DNA from: CAZEQK01 sp964514395
GTDB lineage: Bacteria > Bacillota > Bacilli > Tepidibacillales > Tepidibacillaceae
Assembly (NCBI GenBank): GCA_964514395.1
Contig: CAZEQK010000001.1
Span: 62,001-126,000 of the forward strand
Direction: 5' to 3'
Length of the DNA: 64,000 nt
Of this stretch, positions 54,157-63,871 are shown piece by piece. Both the position numbers and the translations under genes were made by a program. The notes below the pieces were generated by a model. The model was not told the origin of the DNA and searched no databases. It saw nothing but the letters and a program-made list of their open reading frames with translations. Each line of letters starts with the position of its first letter. Position 1 is the stretch's first letter.

Positions 54157-54966
54157 ATGCTAAACGTCGCTAAAGCAACATTTGTCCGTAATACTATCTC
54201 TATGTTTCGAGCCTATCCTTGGACTTTTTTTATTTCTCATATCTTATCAGGTATCTATACGGTTTTATTTGGTTATTTTACCTTTCATTTTGTTTTTGAA
54301 GGTGCTTTAGATAAAAACTTTCATCACTTTGCTAATACTGGTGATTACCTCTCTTACGTCATACTTGGGGGAGCTTTATTTTCTTTTTCCGTATCTACTT
54401 TGATGAATGTGAGTCGTTCATTAATTACTGAATATCGAGAAGGTACTCTAGAAGCATTATTACTAACCCCTTCCTCTCGTAAGGGTTATTTCTTAGGAAA
54501 TGTCATTCAACAAGTATCTAGAACCATTATTGAATTTGTTATAATCCTCCTGTTTGGCCTTCTGTTTGGCTTAAATCTAGCAAATATAAATATTTCAAGC
54601 GCTATTTTTATCTGGATTATTTCTATTATTGCATTTTTTTCTCAAGCCTTAGTTTTAGGTAGTATTATGCTTTATTTTCGCGATACCTATATTAGTCAAA
54701 ATACTTTGTTTGTCACCATGGCTTTTGTTTCAGGAGTCACTTTTCCCATTCAATATTTGCCAGTTTGGCTACAACCACTTAGTTGGATGATGCCATTAAG
54801 TCCAGCGTTAAATGCTTTTCGAAATAGTGTTTTGGAAGGAAAAACGTTATTTTTTAATAGCCAGGAATTAATCCACATTGGTATGTTAACGATTATCTAT
54901 CTATTGATAGGAAGCTATGGAATTTACAAAACGGAGAAAAAAATTATTGAGAAAAATTTAGGTTAA
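54157..54966 (+). CDS. ABC-2 type permease 1
   Basis: 269 residues from ATG at 54157, eight bases after AAAAGGAG; GTG at 54148 overlaps that site. Six membrane helices with the ABC-2 block EYREGTLEALLLTPSSRKGY. It forms an exporter with the ATPase and second permease downstream. Confidence 0.88.
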   Translation: MLNVAKATFVRNTISMFRAYPWTFFISHILSGIYTVLFGYFTFHFVFEGALDKNFHHFANTGDYLSYVILGGALFSFSVSTLMNVSRSLITEYREGTLEALLLTPSSRKGYFLGNVIQQVSRTIIEFVIILLFGLLFGLNLANINISSAIFIWIISIIAFFSQALVLGSIMLYFRDTYISQNTLFVTMAFVSGVTFPIQYLPVWLQPLSWMMPLSPALNAFRNSVLEGKTLFFNSQELIHIGMLTIIYLLIGSYGIYKTEKKIIEKNLG

Positions 54967-54974
54967 CGGAGGAA

Positions 54975-55967
54975 TTGAAGATGCTAATCGTAAATGGAGT
55001 GACTAAAATCTATCGAACAAAAGTAAGATTAAGTTTTTTTAAAAGTTCGTATAAACATGTAAAGGCCGTAGATCATTTATCCTTTCAGATGGAGCCTGGT
55101 AAAATCATTGGATTATTGGGATTAAATGGTGCTGGAAAAACAACAACGATAAAAATGTGTACGACTTTATTGGAACCAACAAGCGGAACGATAACGGTTG
55201 ATGGATTCGATGCAATAAAGGATGACAAAAAAGTGAAGTCACTAGTCAATATGATCGCTGGTGGGGAAAGAATGCTTTATTGGCGTTTAACAGGTAGAGA
55301 GAATCTACGCTATTTTGGTCATTTATACGGAATAAAACAACCTTTATTAGATGAAACAATTGAAGAGCTGTTGAAGGAAGTGGATTTAAAGGATGCAGCA
55401 GATACTCCTGTTGAGCAGTATTCTAAGGGAATGAAACAAAGATTACAAATTGCAAGGGGATTAATTAATAATCCTAAGTATTTATTTCTAGATGAGCCAA
55501 CATTGGGACTTGATGCGCCAATAGCGAAGCATCTACGATCCTATGTGAAAAAATTGGCAAAGGAAAAAGGAAAAGCAGTTTTGTTAACCAGTCATTATAT
55601 TGATGAAGTGGAAGAATTATGTGATGAGGTATATATTCTGGATAAAGGTCAATTAATTATTCATGATACTCCTAAGCATTTAACCGCTTCTTTATTTAAA
55701 GATCATCGAATCCATATCTGGGTTTCAGAGATAGAACCACAAGTGAAAGAAAAATTAGAAAATCTATTAGTTGCTAATAAGGCTTTACTTGAGTCTATCA
55801 ACAATACCGATGAAGGGATAGAGCTTATTATCTTAACAGAAGATGAAATTACAACACCCGTTTTAAATTTATTAGCTAGTTATCAAATATCTGTACTTAA
55901 ATTAATTATTGAACAGCCAAAGCTTGAGGATGCTATTATCTATTTGGCAGAAAGGAGAGTAGGATGA
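54975..55967 (+). CDS. ABC exporter ATPase
   Basis: 330 residues. Walker A GLNGAGKTTT, signature YSKGMKQRLQIARGLI, Walker B YLFLDEPTLGLDAP and H-loop TSHYIDEVEEL. It has an NatA/CcmA-like extra C-terminal region. AACGGAGGAATT gives the ribosome site. The stop overlaps the next start by four bases. Confidence 0.92.
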   Translation: MKMLIVNGVTKIYRTKVRLSFFKSSYKHVKAVDHLSFQMEPGKIIGLLGLNGAGKTTTIKMCTTLLEPTSGTITVDGFDAIKDDKKVKSLVNMIAGGERMLYWRLTGRENLRYFGHLYGIKQPLLDETIEELLKEVDLKDAADTPVEQYSKGMKQRLQIARGLINNPKYLFLDEPTLGLDAPIAKHLRSYVKKLAKEKGKAVLLTSHYIDEVEELCDEVYILDKGQLIIHDTPKHLTASLFKDHRIHIWVSEIEPQVKEKLENLLVANKALLESINNTDEGIELIILTEDEITTPVLNLLASYQISVLKLIIEQPKLEDAIIYLAERRVG

Positions 55968-56779
55968 TAAATTGGCTTTACCTTTTGTTTGCAGAGGTAA
56001 AAAAAGAGCATCGGAATACTTTTCATAGTTCTTTGGTTTACTTTTCATTGTTAATTTGGCCTGTCATTGGTTTTATCTCCGCATACTATTCGTTTAAACC
56101 TTTCCAATTAGATCAAAAATCACCGATGACAAGATTTATTCAGCCTGATCATTTGGCATTGTTTCTTTTAACTGGATATTTAGCTTATATTTTCTTTTGG
56201 AGCTTGGTTCAATCTGCATGGCGAATGGGATATGAAAGACAATCAGGTACTTTAGAAATGATTTTTTTAACCCCTGTTAATCGTTTGGTATTTATCTTTG
56301 GTCGTTCATTTTCTTTTTTAGTAGAAGGTGTATGGCTGTTTTTCATCTTTGTGATGCTAGCCCTATTCTTTGTCAAAGGTATCCATATCAGCTCTTGGTT
56401 AAGTGCTCCCTTCGCTTTTTTTATTTTACTTGTTTCAGCCGTAGTGTGGGGGGGATTTTTAAATGCTATTTTCCTATTTTCTAGAGATGCTGGATTTTTA
56501 TATACGATTCTAGATGAACCGATGACTATCTTTGCTGGGGTTCGGATACCACCCCTTGCTTTTCCACTATGGGCAAAGGGAATTGCTTTAATATTCCCAT
56601 TGACCTATACCTTATATATCATGCGAAGGCTCGTCATGGATGGGGCGACGCTTATCCATATATTACCTTCCTTTGTAGTCTTAATCATCATATTGATGGC
56701 TATGGTATTTTCAACTGCACTTATTTTAAAAAAAGCAGAGAGTCATATGAAAAAAACAGGAAATATGGTTCTGTTTTAG
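55964..56779 (+). CDS. ABC-2 type permease 2
   Basis: 271 residues, six membrane helices, ABC-2 block GYERQSGTLEMIFLTPVNRL. It is a diverged paralogue of permease 1. The unit is regulator, permease, ATPase, permease in tight spacing. Substrate unknown. Confidence 0.88.
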   Translation: MINWLYLLFAEVKKEHRNTFHSSLVYFSLLIWPVIGFISAYYSFKPFQLDQKSPMTRFIQPDHLALFLLTGYLAYIFFWSLVQSAWRMGYERQSGTLEMIFLTPVNRLVFIFGRSFSFLVEGVWLFFIFVMLALFFVKGIHISSWLSAPFAFFILLVSAVVWGGFLNAIFLFSRDAGFLYTILDEPMTIFAGVRIPPLAFPLWAKGIALIFPLTYTLYIMRRLVMDGATLIHILPSFVVLIIILMAMVFSTALILKKAESHMKKTGNMVLF

Positions 56780-56814
56780 AAACAAAATAGATTTCATACT
56801 TCATCTACACACTG

Positions 56815-56845
56815 AAACCCGTTATATCATTAACGGGTTTCTTTG
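56815..56845 (+). terminator. Intrinsic terminator after the exporter operon
   Basis: GAAACCCGTTA/TAACGGGTTTC stem, then TTTG. Confidence 0.8.
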
Positions 56846-56880
56846 ACTGATAACAAACTGCCGATTTCGTCCAATTTGTA
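56844..56880. repeat. Dispersed intergenic repeat R1, copy c
   Basis: TGACTGATAACAAACTGCC and GATTTCGT match the reverse complement of the cores at 50015 and 19260. Confidence 0.6.
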
Positions 56881-56911
56881 GAGCTATGCTTATTTGCCAT
56901 ATCTTGCTTTT

Positions 56912-58249
56912 TTATTCAATGCCACAGGCCTTGGCTAGGATATCCACGATATGAACTGAATCTATTTCTCCCACTTTATCGTGCTGTTCGATCCCTGCAC
57001 GTATTTGTAAGAGGCAGCCTGGATTAGCCGTAACTACGGTTGCCGCCTTAGTATCTTCTATCTTGTCTATTTTTTTATCCAATATCTTCATCGATTCATT
57101 GAAATGTAGCACATTATAAATACCGCCTGATGCACAGCATTTATCACTATCCTCCATCTCTACATAGTTCATACCAGGTATAGATTGAAGTAATTTTCTT
57201 GGTTCTTTATATACTCCTTGTACATTCCTTAAATGACAGGAATCCTGATAGGTAATCGTTCCTGATAAATTTTGTTTAAATGGTAATGGGCCATATTGTA
57301 CTAGTATTTCACTGATATCCCTTGATTTTGCCACAAAAGCCTTCACTCTATTTACCCAAGCTGGTTCATCGGCTAACAAATGATCATATTCTCTAAGTAT
57401 GGCTCCACAGCCACCAGCATTATTAATATAATAATCAGCACCTGATTGTTCAAACGCAATGATATTATCCTTTGCTAAGCTTTTTGCCTCCTCTGTAATT
57501 CCTTGATGAACATGTAAGGCGCCACAGCATTTCTGTTTTTCTGGAGTAACGACTTCACAACCAACTAAAGCTAATAGCTCGATGGATAATCGGTTTGTGC
57601 GATACATCGTTGCATCCTGCACACATCCTGTAAAAAAGGCCACCTGAGCTTTTTTTACACCCTTTGCTGGAAGAATGGTTCCAGCTTTCACTCGCTTCGC
57701 TGGTAATTCTAGCATAGGTAATGCCTTTTCTAATGCAGCTAGTGGTTTTGAAATGCTATTGATTACCTTCGTTTTTCTTATCAGCTTGTACATACCACTT
57801 TTTTGATAAAACCAAACCGTGTTTCCCAATGCCCTTAGACGTTTAGGATAAGGAAATATTTGATTTAAAATTATTTTTTTAACTTTGCTATGAAAGCCCT
57901 TCTCTTTGCTTGCTTGCTTTTCTGCTACCACTTGTTTCGCGCTCTCTAAAATTCTTTCGTAGGGGACACCTACAGGACATGCTACCTCACAGGCACGACA
58001 TCCTAAGCATAGATCGATTGGATCGGCCATGTGCTCTAATATATCTATTTTCCCTAATGATGCTAATTTAACAAGATTGATTCTACCTCGCGGGGATTGA
58101 GTTTCTTTTCCCATTGATTCATAAGTTGGACAAACAGGTAAGCAATAACCACATTGAACACATTTATTGGTTGCATCAAAGGATAAATCATACAGCTTCT
58201 GAGTGGCTTCGTCTATTAATTTAAGCGTATTATGGTTGGTTTGACTCAT
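56912..58249 (-). CDS. glcF: Glycolate oxidase iron-sulfur subunit
   Basis: 445 residues. Two ferredoxin-type clusters (CVQCGYCLPVCPTY, CLGCRACEVACPVG) are followed by two CCG domains (KCCGALHVHQG, CCASGGIYN). It passes electrons from the flavin subunit GlcD to the respiratory chain at the membrane. Its ATG directly follows the glcD stop, so the pair is coupled. Confidence 0.93.
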   Translation of the reverse strand: MSQTNHNTLKLIDEATQKLYDLSFDATNKCVQCGYCLPVCPTYESMGKETQSPRGRINLVKLASLGKIDILEHMADPIDLCLGCRACEVACPVGVPYERILESAKQVVAEKQASKEKGFHSKVKKIILNQIFPYPKRLRALGNTVWFYQKSGMYKLIRKTKVINSISKPLAALEKALPMLELPAKRVKAGTILPAKGVKKAQVAFFTGCVQDATMYRTNRLSIELLALVGCEVVTPEKQKCCGALHVHQGITEEAKSLAKDNIIAFEQSGADYYINNAGGCGAILREYDHLLADEPAWVNRVKAFVAKSRDISEILVQYGPLPFKQNLSGTITYQDSCHLRNVQGVYKEPRKLLQSIPGMNYVEMEDSDKCCASGGIYNVLHFNESMKILDKKIDKIEDTKAATVVTANPGCLLQIRAGIEQHDKVGEIDSVHIVDILAKACGIE

Positions 58250-59653
58250 TTATGTCAGCACCACCCTGTTTTGCCCTGGCTTAGGAAAAATTTTCCCTGG
58301 ATTTAAGATATGATTTGGGTCCCATGCTTCCTTTATTTTTTTCATCATCATTAATCCTGCTTCACCAAGCTCCATTTCCATGTAAGGAGCCTTTAATATA
58401 CCGATCCCATGCTCTCCTGAAAGTGTCCCTCCAAGCGCTATCGCAGCCTTAAAAATTTCCCCTACCGCTTCCTCTGCTCTTTTCATTTCCTCTATGTTAC
58501 GTTTATCCGTGATAATATTAGGATGCAAATTCCCGTCACCAGCATGACCAAACACGACAAGGTTTAACTCATATTTTTCTTTGATTTGTTTTAATCTCTC
58601 CATCATGGCTGGTATTTGACTTCGGGGAACCGTGGCATCCTCCGATATTTTAGTTGGACCCATTTGAGTGATTGCTGGTGAAACTGATTTTCTTGCCTTC
58701 CAGATTTCCTGTCTCTCTACTTCATCCTTAGCAGTCCTAACATTGGTCGCTCCCTGTTCTAGACAGATCTCTTCGCATTTTCTTACTTCTTCTTCTAAGG
58801 CTAATGGATGCCCATCTATCTCGATTATAATTAATGCTCCCGCATCGATTGGCAAGCCTGATGGATGATAATTCTCAACGGCTTTAATACAGGCATTATC
58901 CATTAACTCCATTGCAGCAGGGAGAATCCCTGAAGCTAGTATCTTTGTAATGGCATGACCTGACTTATCTAGCTGGTCAAAGCTAGCTAGTAGTGTTTTT
59001 ACACCCTGTGGTTTAGGAATCAAACGTAAAATGACCTCTGTCACAATTCCCAAGGTACCCTCTGATCCAACAATAAGCCTTGTTAAATCATACCCCGTCA
59101 CATTTTTCACTGTTTTACCACCTGTGTGGATAATTTCTCCTGTTGGTGTAACAACCTTCATCCCAATCACATATTCCTTTGTCGTTCCATATTTTAAACC
59201 CCTTGGTCCACTGGAGTTTTCTAATAAATTACCACCTATTGTAGAAACATTAGCACTACTTGGATCGGGAGGATAAAATAGTCCAGCCTCTTCCGCTTTT
59301 TTGTGTATGTCACCCGTAATGACACCTACGGAAGCAATTGCCAATAAATTTTCCTTATCGATCAGCAGCTTCTTATTAAGCCTAGACATATCGATTACCA
59401 TCCCACCTTCAACCGGTAACGATCCACCGCTTAGTGAGGTTGCTGCACCCCTTGGATAAATAGGAAATAGATAGGTATTTGCCAATTTTATCAGCTTACT
59501 AATTTCCTCCGTATTTTCTGGTTGAATCACGATATCTGGTAAATATTCTCCAAATGATGCATCATAGCTATAGGAATATCTATCCTGTATATCTAAAAGT
59601 ACCCGATCCTTCGGTATGATAGCCTCTATTTCTTTTATGATATGCTCTTCCAT
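58250..59653 (-). CDS. glcD: Glycolate oxidase FAD subunit
   Basis: 467 residues. FAD-binding type 4 domain (YPRGAATSLSGGSLPVEGGM, NLLENSSGPRGLKYGTTKEY, GSEGTLGIVTEVILRLIPKP) and the FAD-oxidase C domain ending GEHGIGILKAPYMEMELG and DPNHILNPGKIFP. It oxidises glycolate or a related 2-hydroxy acid. glcE is missing, as in the two-gene ysfC-ysfD pair of Bacillus subtilis. Confidence 0.93.
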   Translation of the reverse strand: MEEHIIKEIEAIIPKDRVLLDIQDRYSYSYDASFGEYLPDIVIQPENTEEISKLIKLANTYLFPIYPRGAATSLSGGSLPVEGGMVIDMSRLNKKLLIDKENLLAIASVGVITGDIHKKAEEAGLFYPPDPSSANVSTIGGNLLENSSGPRGLKYGTTKEYVIGMKVVTPTGEIIHTGGKTVKNVTGYDLTRLIVGSEGTLGIVTEVILRLIPKPQGVKTLLASFDQLDKSGHAITKILASGILPAAMELMDNACIKAVENYHPSGLPIDAGALIIIEIDGHPLALEEEVRKCEEICLEQGATNVRTAKDEVERQEIWKARKSVSPAITQMGPTKISEDATVPRSQIPAMMERLKQIKEKYELNLVVFGHAGDGNLHPNIITDKRNIEEMKRAEEAVGEIFKAAIALGGTLSGEHGIGILKAPYMEMELGEAGLMMMKKIKEAWDPNHILNPGKIFPKPGQNRVVLT

Positions 59654-59787
59654 TTTTCACACTCCTTCCAGTATACATCGCTATACCTTGAGTATTCACC
59701 TCATTTACTATTCTTTGTTCTCTTCTTCCATTATAGCACTCTGTCTTTTATCTGATTAAGTAATAACTAATTTTTTACAAAGAAAAA

Positions 59788-59830
59788 GAATGGGTTATAA
59801 CAATAACCCATCCAAAAAAACAGACATGAT
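59788..59830 (-). terminator. Terminator of the racemase gene
   Basis: ATGGGTTAT/ATAACCCAT stem, then a TTCTTTTTCTTTG tract on the minus strand. Confidence 0.7.
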
Positions 59831-59838
59831 AATAGCTC

Positions 59839-60549
59839 TTAAATTTTTTCTATTTTATTCTTTGCATATTGAATTGCCATATAAGCAATCACTTCATTCG
59901 GATTAATTAATGGAATAGTAAAATGCTTTCCCTGTAAAATTAATGGTATTTCCGTACAGCCCATTATTAATGCTTCTGCCCCTCGATCTATTAAATAACG
60001 AGCAGCATTTTGCAGCATTTCAAGGTTTGCTTTTGTTAATCCGTCATACTTAAAGGAAAAAATCGATTTTTGAATCATTGTTTGCATCTCGTCATCGATC
60101 TCAATCACTTTAATTCCATGATTTTCAAAGGCATGGTGATAGATCTTTGTTTTCATCGCCCCACTAGTAGCTAAAACCCCTATCTTTTTAATATTTGGTA
60201 CAAGATTCATTGTCTCTATCACTGTTTCTTCAATGATGTGGAGCATGGGAAGCCTTACAGCATTTTTTATTTCTTCAAAATAATAATGTGCCGTATTTGC
60301 AGCTAGAATAATAAAATCAGCACCAGCATTCTTTAAATTTAAAGCTGTAGCAATCATATCAGGAACAGGACTAATCCCATCATTTAAGATTGAATCCTGT
60401 CTACTTGGCATTTTTGGATTATTATCAATTAGTATTCTTAAATGATCCTCATCGGTTTTAGCTTTTGTTAATGCAACAATGCGAGAAAATATATCAACTG
60501 TAGCCTCCGGTCCCATACCACCTAGTATTCCAATTACCTTTTCTTTCAC
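59839..60549 (-). CDS. Aspartate/glutamate racemase family protein
   Basis: 236 residues. The fold starts GILGGMGPEATVDIFSRIV, the first catalytic cysteine position is replaced in AANTAHYY (normally AxCNTAH or AANTxH), and the second is MGCTEIPLIL. In the aspartate racemase (RacX/YgeA) group a threonine often occupies the first site, as here, which reduces racemase activity in some members. It is thirteen bases after tcdA, so it is probably co-transcribed. Confidence 0.85.
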   Translation of the reverse strand: MKEKVIGILGGMGPEATVDIFSRIVALTKAKTDEDHLRILIDNNPKMPSRQDSILNDGISPVPDMIATALNLKNAGADFIILAANTAHYYFEEIKNAVRLPMLHIIEETVIETMNLVPNIKKIGVLATSGAMKTKIYHHAFENHGIKVIEIDDEMQTMIQKSIFSFKYDGLTKANLEMLQNAARYLIDRGAEALIMGCTEIPLILQGKHFTIPLINPNEVIAYMAIQYAKNKIEKI

Positions 60550-60562
60550 GACTGTTCCACCT

Positions 60563-61300
60563 CTATCTTGTTATTAATTCCCTTACAACAACACTAGCCA
60601 TAATCATACCAGCAACAGGAGGTACAAAGGCATTACTTGCTGGAGGGATTTTCTCTTTTCTAATCTCACTTTCTTGTTTTCCAACGACTTGGTGCAGTTC
60701 ATTCTTAGGAATCAATGGTTTCTCTGGCGAGAAAACCACTTGAACCCCTTTACTTATTCCCTTCTTTTTTAACTGCTGTCTTATGATTCTAGCTACTGGA
60801 TCCATATGTGTTTTTGATATGTCTGTAACCTCAAATTTTGAAGGATCAAGCTTATTGGCAGTACCCATAGAAGAGATGATTGGGATACCATGTTTTTTGC
60901 TTTCCAATATCACACTAATTTTGCTACTCATCGTGTCAATCGCATCAATAATATAATCAGGTCGATATTTAAAAATTTCATCCTTTGTATCCTCATTATA
61001 AAACATAGATAAAGGGATCACCTTACAATCAGCATTGATTTCTTTAATTCTTTCTTTCATTAATTCTACCTTTGATTTTCCGATAGTGGACGTCAGTGCG
61101 TGAATTTGCCGATTTACATTCGTTATATCCACAACATCCTTATCAACTAAGACAAGCTGACCGATGGCAGAACGTGCTAATGCTTCAGCCGCAAAGGAAC
61201 CAACTCCTCCAATTCCTAATATGACCACTGTACTTTTCCTTAGTACCTCTAATTTATCCGTACCAATACCAAGCTCTAATCTAGAAAATTGATTAATCAT
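60563..61300 (-). CDS. tcdA: tRNA threonylcarbamoyladenosine dehydratase (TcdA/YrvM)
   Basis: 245 residues. E1-like fold with GIGGVGSFAAEALARSAIG, VDKDVVDITNVNRQIHALTS, and DAIDTMSSKISVI. It uses ATP to cyclise t6A37 in tRNA to ct6A. Position near 6S RNA and aspS is the Bacillus order. Confidence 0.94.
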   Translation of the reverse strand: MINQFSRLELGIGTDKLEVLRKSTVVILGIGGVGSFAAEALARSAIGQLVLVDKDVVDITNVNRQIHALTSTIGKSKVELMKERIKEINADCKVIPLSMFYNEDTKDEIFKYRPDYIIDAIDTMSSKISVILESKKHGIPIISSMGTANKLDPSKFEVTDISKTHMDPVARIIRQQLKKKGISKGVQVVFSPEKPLIPKNELHQVVGKQESEIRKEKIPPASNAFVPPVAGMIMASVVVRELITR

Positions 61301-61338
61301 AACTTCACCTTTCTATTCTATAACCTAATTAATGCTGA

Positions 61339-61440
61339 CCGATAGCTAACCGTCGCTAAACCACTTATGAAGTAAGCGGCGTTAGCCTCCTAGATAAGTT
61401 CTAATCCATTCAGGTATCATATTTGAATGAAGTATCGCTT
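61339..61440 (+). repeat. Dispersed repeat R2, copy 2
   Basis: Begins CCGATAGCTAACCGTCGCTAA, continues GCGGCGTTAGCCTCC and ends GAATGAAGTATCGCTTA, parallel to 52801-52905. Confidence 0.7.
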
Positions 61441-61490
61441 ACCATTTTATAATATCTAACGTTCATTTGCCATCATACTGCTCTCTTTAT

Positions 61491-61528
61491 TCAAAAAAAA
61501 ACCAACCTACATCATGTAGATTGGTTTA
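61491..61528 (-). terminator. Intrinsic terminator downstream of 6S RNA
   Basis: AAACCAATCTACA/TGTAGGTTGGTTT stem with one mismatch, then nine T on the minus strand. It would catch read-through from the 6S RNA gene. Confidence 0.8.
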
Positions 61529-61542
61529 GTATACAAAAAAAA

Positions 61543-61752
61543 TCATCAGAGCCTATTAGCGAGCCCCGAGTATGCCGTGAATCCTAAGTTTTGAACCTGC
61601 TCTAGCAGGTGGGTGCCCTGCCAATTGCTTCATAGTTCTATGATAAATCACAGCATCTTATCCACAAATGAACACAAACTCCCGATATTCTGGTGTTGGC
61701 TCAAAACTGTCGGTGAATCACGTACAACATAGGGCTCAATAAAGTTTTATTC
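61543..61752 (-). ncRNA. ssrS: 6S RNA (bsrA type)
   Basis: On the minus strand the ends pair as in 6S RNA: GAGCCCTATG near the 5' end with CATACTCGGGGCTC near the 3' end, then CGTGATTCA with GGATTCACG. A large central region includes ACCTGCTAGAGCAGGT. A run of eight T follows the 3' end. It lies between aspS and tcdA, the place of 6S-1 RNA (bsrA) in Bacillus subtilis. 6S RNA binds sigma-A RNA polymerase and affects transcription in late growth. Confidence 0.88.
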
Positions 61753-61761
61753 TGTAGTAAT

Positions 61762-61791
61762 ATCTTATCATAATGATTGACTTAAAATCAA
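61762..61791 (-). promoter_or_regulatory. Predicted promoter of 6S RNA
   Basis: Minus strand TTGATT (61791-61786), 18 bases, then TAAGAT (61767-61762). The start would fall near 61755. Confidence 0.45.
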
Positions 61792-61862
61792 GGTAACGGT
61801 TTAAAACCACCCGTTAAATTATTTCCTGTTTTAGTACTTTAGTGGGATTGCCTCCAAATTAA

Positions 61863-61910
61863 AAAACCCCAAAAGTCAGCCAATTATTTAGCATTACTTT
61901 TGGGGTTTAT
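61863..61910 (-). terminator. Terminator of aspS
   Basis: AACCCCAAAAGT/ACTTTTGGGGTT stem and a T run on the minus strand. The rest of 61911-62063 shows nothing clear. Confidence 0.8.
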
Positions 61911-62063
61911 CTTTAATTACTTAACAGGAACAGCTTGCAACTAAGGCTGAAGGAAAGGTAACTTTAGCATTAGAATCGTATCCCTGCTAAAACAATAAAT
62001 TAACAGCCCATTTACCTGTATTGAGCATACTCACTATTTAATAATAATTGAAGATTTTTTTGC

Positions 62064-63830
62064 TTACTTATTATCTATTTGAAGATGGAGTTCCTTTAAT
62101 TGTTTCTGATCTACTATGCTAGGTGCACTTGTCAACAAACAATTGGCTCCAGCTGTTTTAGGAAATGCAATCACATCACGCAAATTATTTCTTTTAGCTA
62201 ATAGCATAACAATTCGATCAAGACCAAAGGCGATACCGCCATGTGGAGGGGTTCCATACTCAAATGCCTCTAAAAGGAAACCGAATTTCTCCCATGCCTC
62301 TTCCTTTGTAAAACCAAGGGTTTTAAACATTTTCTCTTGTAATTCCTGCTGATAAATCCTCATACTTCCTCCACCTAATTCATAGCCGTTTAACACCATA
62401 TCATAGGCTTGAGCTCTAACCTTTTCAGGTTCTGTATCTAGTAATGGAATATCCTCGATCTTTGGCATGGTAAATGGATGATGCTCAGCAACATATCTTT
62501 GTTCCTCTTCATCATAACCTAGTAATGGGAAATCAGTGACCCATAAGAATTTATAAACATCCTTTGGAATAAGGTCTAATCTTCTTCCCATCTCCAAACG
62601 CAAATTACCTAGAGCATCTGCTACTACCCTTTTTGAATCTGCAACAAATAAAAGTAAATCACCTGATTCTGCCTCTAATTTTGCTTTGATTTGAGTAATT
62701 TCTTCTTCAGACAAGAATTTGGCGATAGATCCTTTGACTTCATTGTCTTTAAAAGCTAGCCAAGCTAAACCCTTAGCACCATAACGCTTAACAAACTCTG
62801 TTAATAGATCAACATCTTTTCGACTATAACTAGCACAGCCCTTTGCATTTATTCCCTTTACTTGGCCCCCATTTTCAATTGCAGCCTTAAATACTTTAAA
62901 TTCACTCTTATCTGCTATATCACTAATATCCTTTAATTCCAACCCAAAACGAATGTCTGGCTTGTCTGATCCGTAACGTTCCATTGCCTCCTGATAAGTC
63001 ATACGAAGAAATGGTCTTTCTACATCATAACCAATCGTTTCCTTTAATAAATCTGTCATCATTTGTTCCATTAAATCATGAAATTCCTTTAATGGCATAA
63101 ACGACATTTCGATGTCGACCTGTGTGAATTCTGGCTGACGATCAGCTCTAAGGTCCTCGTCTCTAAAGCAACGTGTAATCTGATAATATCTTTCAAAACC
63201 AGATACCATTAACAATTGTTTAAAAAGCTGAGGAGATTGTGGTAATGCAAAAAACTCTCCAGGATGCTTTCTTGAAGCTACAAGATAATCTCTTGCTCCT
63301 TCAGGTGTACTTTTAGTTAATATTGGTGTTTCTATATCTAAAAATTCATGTTGATCTAAAAAATTTCTAATGAAGCTAGATATTTTATGACGTAAAATAA
63401 AAGTATTTTTCATTTCATTGCGTCGTAAATCCAAATATCTATATTTTAGCCTTAACGTCTCGTCAATATCAATATTATCCTGGACAAAAAATGGTGGGTT
63501 TTTGGCTTCATTTAAGATTTGTAGCTCACTTACTTCAACCTCTATCTCCCCCGTTGGAATATTAGTATTTATAGTTGCTTCACTTCTTTTTACAATCCTA
63601 CCCTTAACAGCAAGCACAAATTCATTTCTTATTTTTTCACCAACATCATGCGCTTCCTTTGAGGTTTCAGGGTTAATCACTAATTGAACAATACCGCTTC
63701 TATCCCTAAAATCAATAAATATCAACCCACCTAAATCTCTTCTCTTTTGTACCCATCCATTTAAAATGACCTCTTGTGTTACATGCTCTTCTCTTAAAGT
63801 ACCACATTGATGTGTTCTTTCTAATCCCAT
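62064..63830 (-). CDS. aspS: Aspartyl-tRNA synthetase
   Basis: 588 residues, bacterial type. N-terminal OB fold (VTQEVILNGWVQKRRDLGGL), class II motifs (FLDIETPILTKSTPEGARDY, FRDEDLRADRQPEFTQVDIE, GIAFGLDRIVMLL) and the GAD insert. It charges tRNA-Asp. It lies 41 bases after hisS, likely in one operon. Confidence 0.97.
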   Translation of the reverse strand: MGLERTHQCGTLREEHVTQEVILNGWVQKRRDLGGLIFIDFRDRSGIVQLVINPETSKEAHDVGEKIRNEFVLAVKGRIVKRSEATINTNIPTGEIEVEVSELQILNEAKNPPFFVQDNIDIDETLRLKYRYLDLRRNEMKNTFILRHKISSFIRNFLDQHEFLDIETPILTKSTPEGARDYLVASRKHPGEFFALPQSPQLFKQLLMVSGFERYYQITRCFRDEDLRADRQPEFTQVDIEMSFMPLKEFHDLMEQMMTDLLKETIGYDVERPFLRMTYQEAMERYGSDKPDIRFGLELKDISDIADKSEFKVFKAAIENGGQVKGINAKGCASYSRKDVDLLTEFVKRYGAKGLAWLAFKDNEVKGSIAKFLSEEEITQIKAKLEAESGDLLLFVADSKRVVADALGNLRLEMGRRLDLIPKDVYKFLWVTDFPLLGYDEEEQRYVAEHHPFTMPKIEDIPLLDTEPEKVRAQAYDMVLNGYELGGGSMRIYQQELQEKMFKTLGFTKEEAWEKFGFLLEAFEYGTPPHGGIAFGLDRIVMLLAKRNNLRDVIAFPKTAGANCLLTSAPSIVDQKQLKELHLQIDNK

Positions 63831-63871
63831 TACTTTACCTCCCTAGACCTAAGTCTTTATCTAATAGCTAT

